Shown: positions 54,661 through 63,170, numbered from the stretch's first letter. The stretch is DNA of 64,000 nucleotides from Pseudobacteroides cellulosolvens ATCC 35603 = DSM 2933 (GCF_001262605.1 NZ_LGTC01000001.1:4164001-4228000); one strand, 5' to 3'. Notes: generated by a model from the sequence alone, not told the origin. Translations and numbers: made by a program.

Positions 54661-55983
54661 ATGATAAATAGGGTTGAAGTAAAAAAACTATTTGGACTAT
54701 ACGATTATGATATTCCTTTAAACACAGAAGTTGGGATTACAATCATATATGGTATGAATGGGTCAGGTAAAACAACATTACTTAATATGATAAAAAACGC
54801 TATCCAACAAAATCGGCAAAAGTATAATCTTATGTCAAATTACAAATTTAATGAATTTAACATTTATCTTGATGATATGTTTTTGTCCTTTGATAATAGT
54901 AATGATGAGTATCTATCTGTTAAATTCAGGATTAATAACGATAAGATACATAGCTTTAATTACCCCAAAAAAAGAGAAAGGTACGATAACTGGAGAAGGG
55001 TTTACACTGAAGATGGAGTAATAATTGAGAATAGAATGTATAGGAATGTTATTGCTCATGAAAGAGATGGAACTATTATATATGCTGATGACCAATATCT
55101 TTCGATAGATGATAATGTTGAAGCAAAAAGTAAAAAAATCATGGATAAGTTGGATAATGCAATAAAAGAAAGAGTATCTGTACACTTTATAGAAACACAG
55201 AGATTATTAGATTTGAGTAATACCGATCAAGATAATAATGTGAGAAGAGAAAAAAATGGCAGGGTAATTGAGATTGTTGATAAGTATTCTTTTGATTTGG
55301 CTAAAAGAATTCAAAGGAGTTTAACTGATTATTCTGAAATATCACAAAAGTTAGATAAAACTTTTCCTGAAAGGTTACTCAAGAGGAGCGAATACCTTAG
55401 TGAAACTCAAATAAATGATAAGCTATCACAGTTAGAAGAAAAGAGAATTAAACTTGGAAAAGCAGGATTTCTTGAAGAGAGTGATAATGTAAGTTTCTAT
55501 ATTCCTAATAATGTTAGTATTCAGGATTTAAAAGTATTAACAGTATATGTTGAAGATGTCGAGAGTAAATTGTCAGTATTTGATAACTTGCTTATAAAAA
55601 TTGAGAATTTGATAAAGCTTCTCCAATTTTCACATAAGGAACTTTACATTGATAAAACTAAAGGGTTTATATTTAAAAACGATAATGGAGATGAAATTCT
55701 ACCAAGACAGCTGTCATCAGGTGAGCAGCATGAGCTTGTAATTATGTATCAGTTAATCTTTATGCTTAATAATAACGTTTTAATATTAATCGATGAACCT
55801 GAACTATCTCTTCATGTGGTTTGGCAAAAGTCGTTTATTAATAACATTAAAACAATCATGCAAAGCACTAAATTTAATGTACTAATTGCTACACATTCAC
55901 CACAAATTATAAACAATTATTGGGAATGTACATTTGCTTTGAATGGGGGAGAAAAAGACAATGAGGGAAGAAATAACCGCTGA
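54661..55983 (+). CDS. AAA ATPase, AriA-like (PARIS-type)
   Basis: A 440-residue ABC/SMC-like ATPase of the AAA15/OLD-type used in defence. Walker A is GMNGSGKT (about 31-38) and the ABC signature is LSSGEQHELVIMYQ. Walker B is VLILIDEPELSLHV, followed by the switch His in LIATHSPQIINNYWE. The central part is a helical insertion. ATG 54661 has TAAGGAG at spacing 6; upstream frames are not needed. It overlaps a DUF4435 gene by 23 nt. This pair, ATPase + DUF4435, is the architecture of PARIS (AriA + AriB). Confidence 0.82.
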   Translation: MINRVEVKKLFGLYDYDIPLNTEVGITIIYGMNGSGKTTLLNMIKNAIQQNRQKYNLMSNYKFNEFNIYLDDMFLSFDNSNDEYLSVKFRINNDKIHSFNYPKKRERYDNWRRVYTEDGVIIENRMYRNVIAHERDGTIIYADDQYLSIDDNVEAKSKKIMDKLDNAIKERVSVHFIETQRLLDLSNTDQDNNVRREKNGRVIEIVDKYSFDLAKRIQRSLTDYSEISQKLDKTFPERLLKRSEYLSETQINDKLSQLEEKRIKLGKAGFLEESDNVSFYIPNNVSIQDLKVLTVYVEDVESKLSVFDNLLIKIENLIKLLQFSHKELYIDKTKGFIFKNDNGDEILPRQLSSGEQHELVIMYQLIFMLNNNVLILIDEPELSLHVVWQKSFINNIKTIMQSTKFNVLIATHSPQIINNYWECTFALNGGEKDNEGRNNR

Positions 55984-56881
55984 GATAATTGCAAATGATA
56001 TAAAAATGTCTAGAGATGCTGGAGAATGCAAGCCTTTTATTCTTGTAGAAGGTATAAGTGATTTTAATACTTATAAGAATTTTTTTTGTGCTGAATGCGA
56101 AATTAAAATTTGTTTTGGTAGGGAAAAAGCAGTAAATGTGTTAATTGATGTCGAAAAGTATAAATATGAAGGTATTTTATGTATAATTGATCGGGACTTT
56201 CTTGATTTAGGTGATGATATTAGCTATAAGAGTGACTGCATTTTTCTTACTGATTCTCACGATTTGGAAACAATGATATTACAATCTCCTGCACTATGTA
56301 AGTTACTAGACCAATATGGGTCAGAAACAAAAATAAAAGCTTTAGGTAGCTCTATTTTTGATTATATATTACCAATTGGGTTATTTGTCGGATACTTAAG
56401 ATGGTATTCTAAAACTGAAAAATTGAACTTAGATTTTAAGTCTATAGAGTTCAGGAAGAGTATTGATAAGAATTCTCTTAATATGGACAAAGTAAGGCTG
56501 CTAAACGCTCTAATTCTTAATACAATTTCTAAAGATAATACAAGCGAGGAAACAAAACAATGTTTAAGGGGTATTAATAGAATTGATATTATCAATAAAA
56601 TTGACAAATTATTATTAGAAAACAAATACAACCCATGGACTGTTTGTTGTGGACATGACTTAGTTAAAATATTATCTGTTGGACTATGTAAGAAGTTTGG
56701 AAGCTTGAATACTAATGATACGGATATGGATGGGTCAGAAGGTGCCAAAATTGAAAGAAATCTTATGCTTGCTTATGATTTGCAATATTTTATTGGCACT
56801 AATTTATATAAAGCAATAGATAGATATCAGAGGGACAATGTCAAGTACAAGATTATTAAGCAGAGCCATGTGGCTTCATAA
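55961..56881 (+). CDS. DUF4435 TOPRIM-type nuclease, AriB-like (PARIS-type)
   Basis: A 306-residue DUF4435 protein. The TOPRIM metal site is visible as E30 in FILVEGISDFN and D77/D79 in CIIDRDFLDL; the family motif LTDSHDLETMI follows. In PARIS, AriB is a TOPRIM nuclease held by AriA and released on infection. Here identity with AriB is inferred from domain, size and gene order. ATG 55961 has GGGGGAG at spacing 9 inside the ATPase gene end, so the two are translationally coupled. It is the last gene before the right end of the element. Confidence 0.8.
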   Translation: MREEITAEIIANDIKMSRDAGECKPFILVEGISDFNTYKNFFCAECEIKICFGREKAVNVLIDVEKYKYEGILCIIDRDFLDLGDDISYKSDCIFLTDSHDLETMILQSPALCKLLDQYGSETKIKALGSSIFDYILPIGLFVGYLRWYSKTEKLNLDFKSIEFRKSIDKNSLNMDKVRLLNALILNTISKDNTSEETKQCLRGINRIDIINKIDKLLLENKYNPWTVCCGHDLVKILSVGLCKKFGSLNTNDTDMDGSEGAKIERNLMLAYDLQYFIGTNLYKAIDRYQRDNVKYKIIKQSHVAS

Positions 56882-57186
56882 GTAATGAGACACTTATATA
56901 TCATTTAACACAAAGATTATTGTAATAATGAGTTGAAACTGGTAATAAGAATTCTATAAATAGCTTACTTGGGGGAAGTAGGATGGCAATTACTATATTG
57001 AACAATATCCTTATACTGCAAGCTTATGCGAATAGAACTATTTATTTGATATTTTAACCAGTACCACTACATTCCCTGTTGTAGTATAATAAAAGTATAA
57101 TCCAATGCTGTCATACAGAAATTAATCCAGTTACAAGACGTGTAAGCCGGATGTGGACTACATTTGGCAAGAAGTATATAGAGGAA
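56882..57186 (+). other. Right end of the element, no gene
   Basis: About 300 bp, AT-rich, between the last cargo gene and the attachment core. I see no convincing reading frame, only short frames that overlap the displaced tRNA piece. Confidence 0.4.
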
Positions 57187-57245
57187 TGGACTCAAAATCC
57201 AGCGTTGGTGACAACATGTCGGTTCGAGTCCGACCTTCGGCACCA
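57187..57245 (+). pseudogene. Displaced 3' half of tRNA-Leu (attR)
   Basis: The 19-bp core 57187-57205 is identical to the tRNA-Leu anticodon arm. The rest differs from the intact tRNA at several positions, yet keeps pairing: variable arm GTTG-GTGA-CAAC and T arm GTCGGTTCGAGTCCGAC. It ends CTTCGGCACCA. No 5' half precedes it. This is the original chromosomal 3' end displaced by integration; its own terminator follows. Confidence 0.85.
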
Positions 57246-57248
57246 GAT

Positions 57249-57287
57249 AAATCAAGGGTTTCAGTTAATAACTGAGACCCTTGATTT
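57249..57287 (+). terminator. Terminator of the original tRNA-Leu gene
   Basis: AAATCAAGGGT plus TCAGTT pairs with AACTGA plus ACCCTTGATTT, a strong hairpin 3 bp after the displaced CCA. It probably served the tRNA before insertion. Confidence 0.75.
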
Positions 57288-57449
57288 ATGTTTTGCTGTA
57301 AATTTACTAACATTTTACTAACAAAGTATTTAAACTGAATTTCTAGCTTGTATTTTTAATAAAAATATGAATTTAGTTTACATCTGTATTAATACCTTCC
57401 CGCTTTCAACCTCTTAAGAAAATCCAATTTTTATTCTAATATTTATTAA

Positions 57450-57929
57450 TTAATCATTTGAGTACAAGCTAGTAAGAAATTCTTCAAAACTCTTAGAAAC
57501 CTCATATACCTTAGGCTTTAAATTTGCTGATTCTTCACTACTCCAAATACAAATAGTAGGCTCCTCTGCATTTTCGTGAAAATTAAGCACCAGAAAATTA
57601 CCCGCAAATAACACAGCTATTGGTACCAATTCGTAACCAATTAAATCTTCATCATATATCAATCTTGCATCGAGCATGGTACATACTGCATTAATATCAT
57701 ATTCCCCATATTTATGGCTACTAGACTTTTCTAACATACACAAAAATCTATCTATTACATAAACATGATTATTATATTTAAATAAATTAGTTTTAGGAAC
57801 CCCACCATTGTATTTCATTATAAATTCTCTAAAGGAACTAGGAAATTTTACATTTAAATACTCTTCATTTAAATCAACTAATTCTTTGCTCGGTAATGGT
57901 TCAATTATTCTATTTTCTTTAATCTCCAT
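57450..57929 (-). CDS. SMI1/KNR4 (SUKH) family immunity protein
   Basis: A 159-residue SUKH protein: N-terminal PLPSKELVDLNEEYLNVKFPSSFREFIMKYNGG is the hallmark, and later VPIAVLFAGNFLVLNF and the C-terminal KSFEEFLTSLY are typical. Such proteins neutralise toxins of polymorphic toxin systems. It lies 24 bp downstream of the WHH-nuclease toxin fragment, so it is the likely cognate immunity protein. Confidence 0.88.
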   Translation of the reverse strand: MEIKENRIIEPLPSKELVDLNEEYLNVKFPSSFREFIMKYNGGVPKTNLFKYNNHVYVIDRFLCMLEKSSSHKYGEYDINAVCTMLDARLIYDEDLIGYELVPIAVLFAGNFLVLNFHENAEEPTICIWSSEESANLKPKVYEVSKSFEEFLTSLYSND

Positions 57930-57952
57930 GTTCTATCATCCTTTCATAATAT

Positions 57953-58805
57953 TTATCTTGGTGCATCTGCCCAATGTCCTTCAGTTCTACCACCATTATG
58001 CGAAACCATATTGTGAGGACCAAAACCTACTAATTGCATTGTACCATCTTCATACTTACCTTGACCTTTAACGCCTTTACCTTCGGTATGGTGCCAAGTA
58101 AACTTTGTTGGTTGCTCATATGGGTCAATGTCTATAAACAATTCTGGGTGTTTTTGCTGCAATTCACTATCTTTCCATAGCTGCTCATTTAGCCATTTAA
58201 ATTGTTCATCATCATCCTTAAGCCACATATCCTCAGGAAGCTTATAAGTTGCGACAACTACCCCTGCTTCTGCAAAATCTGCGTAGCCATGCAATACACC
58301 TTCAACTTTTTTTACCTTAATATCCGGTACCAATATTTTTTCTTTAGCTTTTTCGATTATCTGAGTTCTTCTATAACTTGATAATTTTGAACCACCTTTA
58401 ATATCAGCTGCCCATGACCATCCTTTTAAGTTTGAATTTATAACCTTTGCATATTCTTTGGCATACTCTTCTAATACTTCATCATCAAATTTTCTTTTTC
58501 CTGCAATAAATTCATCTATTGCAGATACAGTTCCACAAGCAACTGTACTTACTGCCTCTTCTTTCATTATTACTTCTATAATATCATCTATTGTTGTTTC
58601 AGGTGTTTTGGGCAAATGTCTTTGTAAAAACTCCTTTGCCTTAGTTTCACTCATTGTTGAAATTCTCTTCTTTACTGCTGCAACCATTTCATTAATAACT
58701 TTTTTTGTACCTGAGGAAAAAGTTTAATTATTTCTATAAAAAGTAAACATTCTTTTGCTGGAACAGCTCCATCACCTGCAATTTCTGCCACAATTTACTC
58801 CCCCC
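57953..58805 (-). pseudogene. WHH-nuclease polymorphic toxin, 5' truncated
   Basis: The open part (57953-58687, extending in frame to about 58723) ends with a WHH-type HNH nuclease domain: FTWHHTEGKG (W198 H199 H200), GTMQLVGFGPHN and SHNGGRTEG, the expected catalytic His set of the HNH/Endo VII group. It lacks any secretion or repeat region. Upstream the coding sense continues in another frame (about 58725-58805, with GDGAVPAKE) and then meets an IS66 transposase fragment. The 5' part of the toxin gene has therefore been lost through a deletion joined to the IS element. The immunity gene is just downstream. Confidence 0.78.
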
Positions 58806-58807
58806 CT

Positions 58808-59000
58808 TGAATTTGTCTTTTTCACTGGAAGAACCAAAGCGACGATGGTTAGACAGATTTATTTGCTGTATCAGATTATCCAGCTTGGTACTGATTTCTT
58901 TATTTTGTTCCATAAGAACTTTACATAAGGAAACCAGTCGATCTTTGGAACATTCATTCAATTGTTGGTCTGTTAAAGTGGCTTTATTTATAGTTTTCAT
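58808..59000 (-). pseudogene. IS66 TnpC transposase, N-terminal fragment
   Basis: The first about 60 residues (KVLMEQNKEISTKLDNLIQQ, HRRFGSSSEK) match the N-terminal coiled coil and zinc-binding lead-in of IS66 TnpC. The DDE catalytic domain is absent. Past the fragment, the frame runs into unrelated sequence and stops. Confidence 0.8.
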
Positions 59001-59075
59001 ATGAAAATTATACCATATTTAATATTGAAGTACAGTCTATATTACGAAACAAAACTGAAAAATAACATATATTTT

Positions 59076-59432
59076 TTAAATTACAATACCAGGATGCCTT
59101 TCTTTAAAAGCACCACTGCTTTGCTCAATAGATAATCCTTCAAGTAACCATCTAAGTTCTTTAATAGATACCTGTTTTACATCTGATGCAGTCATAGGCC
59201 AACGGAAATTCCCTTTATCCAGTCTCTTCATTAAAAGCCAGAGACCTGTTCCGTCCCATTGAATTATTTTTATAATGTTGTGGTTTCTATTACAAAATAC
59301 AAACATGCTTTTTGAATATGGATCCAGTTTAAATCGAAGTTTCACGATAGCAGCAAGACCATTAATGCTTTTACGCAAGTCAGTTACACCACATGCAAGG
59401 TATACTTGAGTTCCGGCGGTAAAATCAAGCAT
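59076..59432 (-). CDS. tnpB: IS66 Orf2 (TnpB) protein
   Basis: A 118-residue IS66 accessory protein: GTQVYLACGVTDLRKSINGLA, SMFVFCNRNHNIIKIIQWDGTGLWLL and LDKGNFRWP are diagnostic. ATG 59432 overlaps tnpA by 8 nt. It appears intact. Confidence 0.9.
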   Translation of the reverse strand: MLDFTAGTQVYLACGVTDLRKSINGLAAIVKLRFKLDPYSKSMFVFCNRNHNIIKIIQWDGTGLWLLMKRLDKGNFRWPMTASDVKQVSIKELRWLLEGLSIEQSSGAFKERHPGIVI

Positions 59433-59754
59433 ATACTCCAAGTACCTCCAATACTTTACGAAGGTTATCTGTCTGACAGCCATCAGCTACATCTATTGCT
59501 ATGTTCCCCAGCCTTATGACTATTGGAACTGAAGTATTGTTAATTATAATATCTTGTGTAGTTACTGTTACAGGAACAAATTCGTTTGGTGTATTGCTTG
59601 ATGATATGGTTTCTTTATTAAATCTTCTTAACCAATAGTAAAAAGTTTTAATAGACAGATTATTCTTATTACACCATTCTTGTGCTTTGAGGTTGCTAGA
59701 ACTATAATCAGCAATTCTTTCCTTCCAAATCTGGTATTTCATATTACTTGACAT
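59425..59754 (-). CDS. tnpA: IS66 Orf1 (TnpA) protein
   Basis: A 109-residue protein with an N-terminal helix-turn-helix (SSSNLKAQEWCNKNNLSIKTFYYW) typical of IS66 TnpA. ATG 59754 has GGGAGG about 4-9 bp upstream. It is the first gene of the element, 60 bp inside the terminal repeat. Confidence 0.85.
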   Translation of the reverse strand: MSSNMKYQIWKERIADYSSSNLKAQEWCNKNNLSIKTFYYWLRRFNKETISSSNTPNEFVPVTVTTQDIIINNTSVPIVIRLGNIAIDVADGCQTDNLRKVLEVLGVYA

Positions 59755-60011
59755 TAAAATACCTCCCAAAATTATTATTTGAAAGGTATTATCTCAAAAA
59801 ATTACATTTTATTCGAGGTACAGTCGTTTTGACGCTTACGTTAGTTCACCATATGAATAAAACAAAAAGAGACAATTCCATAAATGAAACACATCTCTTT
59901 TCAGTACGACTTGCAAAGTTCATCGTAATTATATTTACCAGCTTTTACTATTATGGAAACATTGACCATATAATAAAACCTCTAACAAACCTGATAAAGA
60001 TTTAATCTCTT

Positions 60012-60179
60012 TTAATCTATATAGCCATGTTTTCTAGCATTTATAATACAATCTTCTTTGTTTTTATAGCCTTGACTGTATACACCACGTATTCTTCCAT
60101 TCTGGATATTTAATTTCCATCTCCACATCCCTTGAGAATCCTCGTTAAATTCCCAGATATCTTTCACCTTATTATCCAT
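60012..60179 (-). CDS. Small hypothetical protein (DUF1508-like)
   Basis: A 55-residue protein: WRWKLNIQNGRIRGVYSQGYKNKEDC followed by INARKHG. The pattern of aromatic-x-aromatic, N-G-x-I, S-x-G-Y and a helix resembles DUF1508/YegP-type small domains. ATG 60179 has TGGAG about 10 bp upstream. Function unknown. Confidence 0.5.
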   Translation of the reverse strand: MDNKVKDIWEFNEDSQGMWRWKLNIQNGRIRGVYSQGYKNKEDCIINARKHGYID

Positions 60180-60320
60180 CAAAACACACTCCATAATTTT
60201 TACTCGTTTACACATTATATAATATTTTCAAATTATTTGCAAGTAATATAGAGGTTTATTTATAGGGGTGATTTGACTATCACCCTTATACTATATATAT
60301 TTTACTGGTGACAAAAGTCA

Positions 60321-60440
60321 CTAATTAAGGTAACTCAACCCTATACAAACAGCATCAGCAACATCATTATCAACTTCAATACCAAACTTCTCCTTAACTA
60401 CATCTATTACTGTCGCACCTGAAGGAAGAAAAACACCTGC
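60321..60440 (-). pseudogene. C-terminal remnant of a RuvC-like/Holliday junction resolvase-type protein
   Basis: The reverse-strand frame ending at TAG (60321-60323) reads FLPSGATVIDVVKEKFGIEV then DNDVADAVCIGLSYLN. The D-N-x-V-A-D-A-x-x-I-G pattern resembles the C-terminal acidic motif of RuvC-like resolvases. There is no upstream continuation, as the sequence passes into the GIY-YIG gene on the other strand. Confidence 0.4.
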
Positions 60441-61062
60441 ATATAGACTTTGGTATTCTTCGGATTTGCAAGATATAATTAAAGATGTCTTCCTAATGAG
60501 CTACATGAGGGATATAGAGGCTAGACTACGGAATCCAAAACCAAGCAGCATAGAAGAAGAAATTCCTTTCTGGGAGTTCCTAGATATTGAATTTGATAAA
60601 AATAAAAAACTTTTTATTTTACAGCTTACTATACACAAAAACCAAGTTTTCCTGAGTTATTTAAAAGACTTATTGGGTCGCCAGTACTCCATTTAATTGA
60701 CGACGAGCTAGAAGGCAAAAATGAATTCAGAATATACAAACAGCACTGGAAAAAAAGAGAAGATTTAGGAACAGAACTAGGAGCAGAAAATGTCTTATAT
60801 ACCTTAGTTGATACAGAGAATAAGCTTCTCTATGTTGGAGAAGCAAATATTCTGATTAAAAGACTCAAGCAAGAACATCCTTCTATCAGCAAGTGGAATT
60901 ATTATAGATATAACGTTTTGCCAAAACAGTTTGCTAAACATAGAGTAACCTTAGAAAGAATGCTAATAAGAGACTTTGCATCTCTTTTAGATAATAAAAA
61001 AGGCGTACCAGCTATTACAATATCAAATTACACTTTAGCAAATTATAAAATCGATAAGTAAA
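60441..61062 (+). pseudogene. GIY-YIG domain protein, frameshifted
   Basis: The first frame (open from before 60466 to 60696) reads RLWYSSDLQDIIKDVFLMSY and PFWEFLDIEFDKNKK. The second frame, from about 60605 to the TAA at 61060-61062, continues FYFTAYYTQKPSFPELFKRL, then a GIY-YIG-type domain (NVLYTLVDTENKLLYVGEA, LIKRLKQEHPSI, VTLERMLIRDFASLL). The shift lies in the A/T-rich run around 60598-60612. The joined protein would be about 200 residues. The first GIY motif is modified (VLYTLV). No start codon is clear. Confidence 0.7.
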
Positions 61063-61488
61063 AGACAATAATTTATCATATTACAATATCCACGTAAACC
61101 ATCTGCACCTTCAATAATAGCTTCCGGTTTCTGACTACCTTTCTTCTTGGCAGCTAATAATCTTATTTAAAAAATAGTATAATATATATTAATTGTCCCA
61201 TATAAAACACTTCACGATAAGTTTTGAGAAAAACAGCCCTCAGCCAGGTTGAAAGAAGCTTTAAATAAAATTATCATTATTCATAAAGATATACCTTTTT
61301 GGTTGGTTTTTCTATAAAATATTGAGTTACTTAAGTCACATTTCCAAAACCCTTTATATACCCATATTACATCAGAAATAGCATAGTAAAAAATATATTT
61401 CATTTACTATTCAAAAAGGTTATAATTATGTTTATGAACATATTCAAAAAATCTGAGACCTTTTAGAATGCTTTTTTGGGAGTTGTTG
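61063..61488 (+). other. Gap with a short unidentified remnant
   Basis: About 425 bp. On the reverse strand, about 61080-61170 reads LLAAKKKGSQKPEAIIEGAD followed by GLRGYCNMIN, which looks like protein-coding sense, but without start or stop context and of unknown family. The remainder is AT-rich. TATAAT-like sequence near 61429 could be a promoter for the recombinase gene. Confidence 0.35.
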
Positions 61489-62106
61489 ATGTTGAGAAAA
61501 TATGGTTATATAAGAGTCAGTGATAAAGACCAGAATGAATTAAGGCAAATACAATCGTTAAAAGAAGCCGGTGTAGATGAATCATTTATATTAATTGATA
61601 AGCGGAGTGGTAAAGATTTTGATAGGCCGCAGTATCAGTTACTAAGAAAGGTTTTAAGGGAAGGAGATCTTCTCATTATTGCTTCTATAGATAGATTAGG
61701 TAGAAACTATAAGGAAATTATTAAAGAATGGCAGTTTATAACGCAAGAGCTAAAGGCAGATATAAAAATACTGGACATGTCCCTTCTCGATACTACTCTT
61801 CATAAGGATTTGCTTGGGACATTTATAAGCGATTTAATACTCCAGGTACTTGCTTATGTTGCAGAACAGGAGAGAATTAATATTAAAAATAGACAGGCAG
61901 AAGGTATTGCGGCAGCTAAAAGTGAAGGAAGACACTTGGGAAGACCTAAAACAAAAATTCCAGAAAAGTTTGAAGAAGTTTATAAAAGGTGGAAGGTCAA
62001 AGAGATTACTGCTAAAGCTGCAATGGAAGAACTTAATCTAAAGCCAACAACATTTTATAACATTGTTAAATCTCTACCTAGTGAAATAAAAATTGGCAAC
62101 TTCTAA
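61489..62106 (+). CDS. Serine recombinase (resolvase/invertase family)
   Basis: A 205-residue small serine recombinase. The catalytic Ser is in YGYIRVSDKDQNELRQ; further residues are in LLIASIDRLGRNYKEI (R-x-x-R region) and YVAEQERINIKNRQAEGIAAAK. A C-terminal helix-turn-helix (EITAKAAMEELNLKPTTFYNIV) binds DNA. ATG 61489 follows GGGAG. Likely a resolvase or invertase of a lost transposon. Confidence 0.92.
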   Translation: MLRKYGYIRVSDKDQNELRQIQSLKEAGVDESFILIDKRSGKDFDRPQYQLLRKVLREGDLLIIASIDRLGRNYKEIIKEWQFITQELKADIKILDMSLLDTTLHKDLLGTFISDLILQVLAYVAEQERINIKNRQAEGIAAAKSEGRHLGRPKTKIPEKFEEVYKRWKVKEITAKAAMEELNLKPTTFYNIVKSLPSEIKIGNF

Positions 62107-62147
62107 CACGGAATATGGAACAGATATAAATATGTGAGGTGCAAAAA

Positions 62148-63170
62148 ATGGAAAAACCATTAAGTGAATGGGTAGATTTAATTTTAAGATTTTATTCTGG
62201 AATGTCAAGTTTGGAAGAAATCGATAAATGGGTTTATGAAAGTGGAGATACAGATGAGGTTTTGGGAATTGATGGCTATTTTGACTATGAAGATTATGAA
62301 TTTAGCAAAAAGTATATTAGAAATCATAGAGACCAAATGAAACAAATGTTGTTAACTGCGTTAAAAAATATATGCTCAGTACATTATGAGAAACTGGACG
62401 CAGAGACCAAAGTGATTTGTGATGTTATTTTAAGTAATGAATCTGAAAAAATGTACAAGTTGAAGCGAGTATGTATAGAAAATAAAAAAATTTCTAAATT
62501 AGCAATGCAAATGCTCTCAGAAGGTAAATTAGAAAATGCATTAACCAATACAGAAGTAATAATAAAATTATTTCAGCGAGAAGGAATCCCTATTTTTGAA
62601 AAAGTTATTAACTTTCAAGAAATATATGGTGGGATTTGGTATAAAATAGGCAAAGGTTATTACAAAGGGTATCATATGAATATTTTTTATTTTGACTCGC
62701 AAATACTTAAATATCGCTTTAAGTATTGGTCAAAAGATAGTGGAAAGTATTTCTTTCAATGTATGGACTATCATTATGCAGGGGATATCGGCCCCTGCAT
62801 TGATGAAGATGGAAAAATATATAATTTTTTTATGGGAACATATAAACTGAGAGCAGACAGTATTGAAGAGTTTTTGGAAGATGAGTCTATTAAGTATTAC
62901 TTTGTTAATATGTATCCAAAATGGATAAATAGTAGTATTACCAATAAACAATTTAATGATTTACAAAAGAATGTTGATTTTATTAAGATTGAAAGTTCGC
63001 ACTATACTGATAAATATTTTGAGTGGTGGAAAGATGTTACTGAAAGTATATTTATTAGAATTGACTTATTGAGTAAATATGAATATATAGGTGATATCTA
63101 TTGTAGAGATAATAATATTATAAGATCCTGTTTAGGGATAAGTTTTAGCAATAATTATCTATACCCATGA
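62148..63170 (+). CDS. Hypothetical protein (340 aa)
   Basis: An acidic protein of 340 residues. The N-terminal half is helical; the C-terminal half has aromatic-rich strands (YKIGKGYYKGYHMNIFYFD, YFFQCMDYHYAGDIGPCIDE) and GKIYNFFMGTYKLRADSIEEFLED, which recall SUKH-type immunity proteins. I cannot confirm a family. ATG 62148 has GAGGTG 6 bp upstream. It is 42 bp downstream of the serine recombinase gene. Confidence 0.6.
   Translation: MEKPLSEWVDLILRFYSGMSSLEEIDKWVYESGDTDEVLGIDGYFDYEDYEFSKKYIRNHRDQMKQMLLTALKNICSVHYEKLDAETKVICDVILSNESEKMYKLKRVCIENKKISKLAMQMLSEGKLENALTNTEVIIKLFQREGIPIFEKVINFQEIYGGIWYKIGKGYYKGYHMNIFYFDSQILKYRFKYWSKDSGKYFFQCMDYHYAGDIGPCIDEDGKIYNFFMGTYKLRADSIEEFLEDESIKYYFVNMYPKWINSSITNKQFNDLQKNVDFIKIESSHYTDKYFEWWKDVTESIFIRIDLLSKYEYIGDIYCRDNNIIRSCLGISFSNNYLYP

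Larger units (their letters stand above)
46109..57205. mobile_element. Integrative element in tRNA-Leu, about 11.1 kb (satellite-like)
   Basis: Boundaries are the 19-bp identical core TGGACTCAAAATCCAGCGT at 46109-46127 (inside the intact tRNA) and 57187-57205 (inside a displaced tRNA 3' half). The tyrosine integrase is the first gene inside the left end, as in most tRNA-targeting elements. Contents: integrase, terminase-small-subunit-like protein, small unknown proteins, primase-helicase-like protein, TPR/HEPN-like protein, AAA ATPase and DUF4435 protein. No capsid, tail, lysis or conjugation genes are present. This fits a phage satellite or small integrative element with anti-phage cargo. 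The exact crossover point within the core is not visible. Confidence 0.85.
58808..59839 (-). mobile_element. Truncated IS66-family element
   Basis: Contains tnpA, tnpB and only the first about 60 codons of tnpC. The terminal inverted repeat is present at 59812-59839 (GTAAGCGTCAAAACGACTGT read on the reverse strand). The other end is missing, replaced by toxin-gene sequence at a run of C residues (58798-58808). It is immobile unless complemented. Confidence 0.85.

Noticed and set aside
57067..57255. Reverse-strand frame of 62 codons containing KVGLEPTCCHQ
   Set aside because: This is the well-known false frame read across a tRNA 3' half (the displaced tRNA-Leu piece), not a protein.
59748..60005. 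85-codon forward frame across the IS66 end
   Set aside because: It runs through the inverted repeat and the tnpA start region; the part after the repeat has no start or recognised family.
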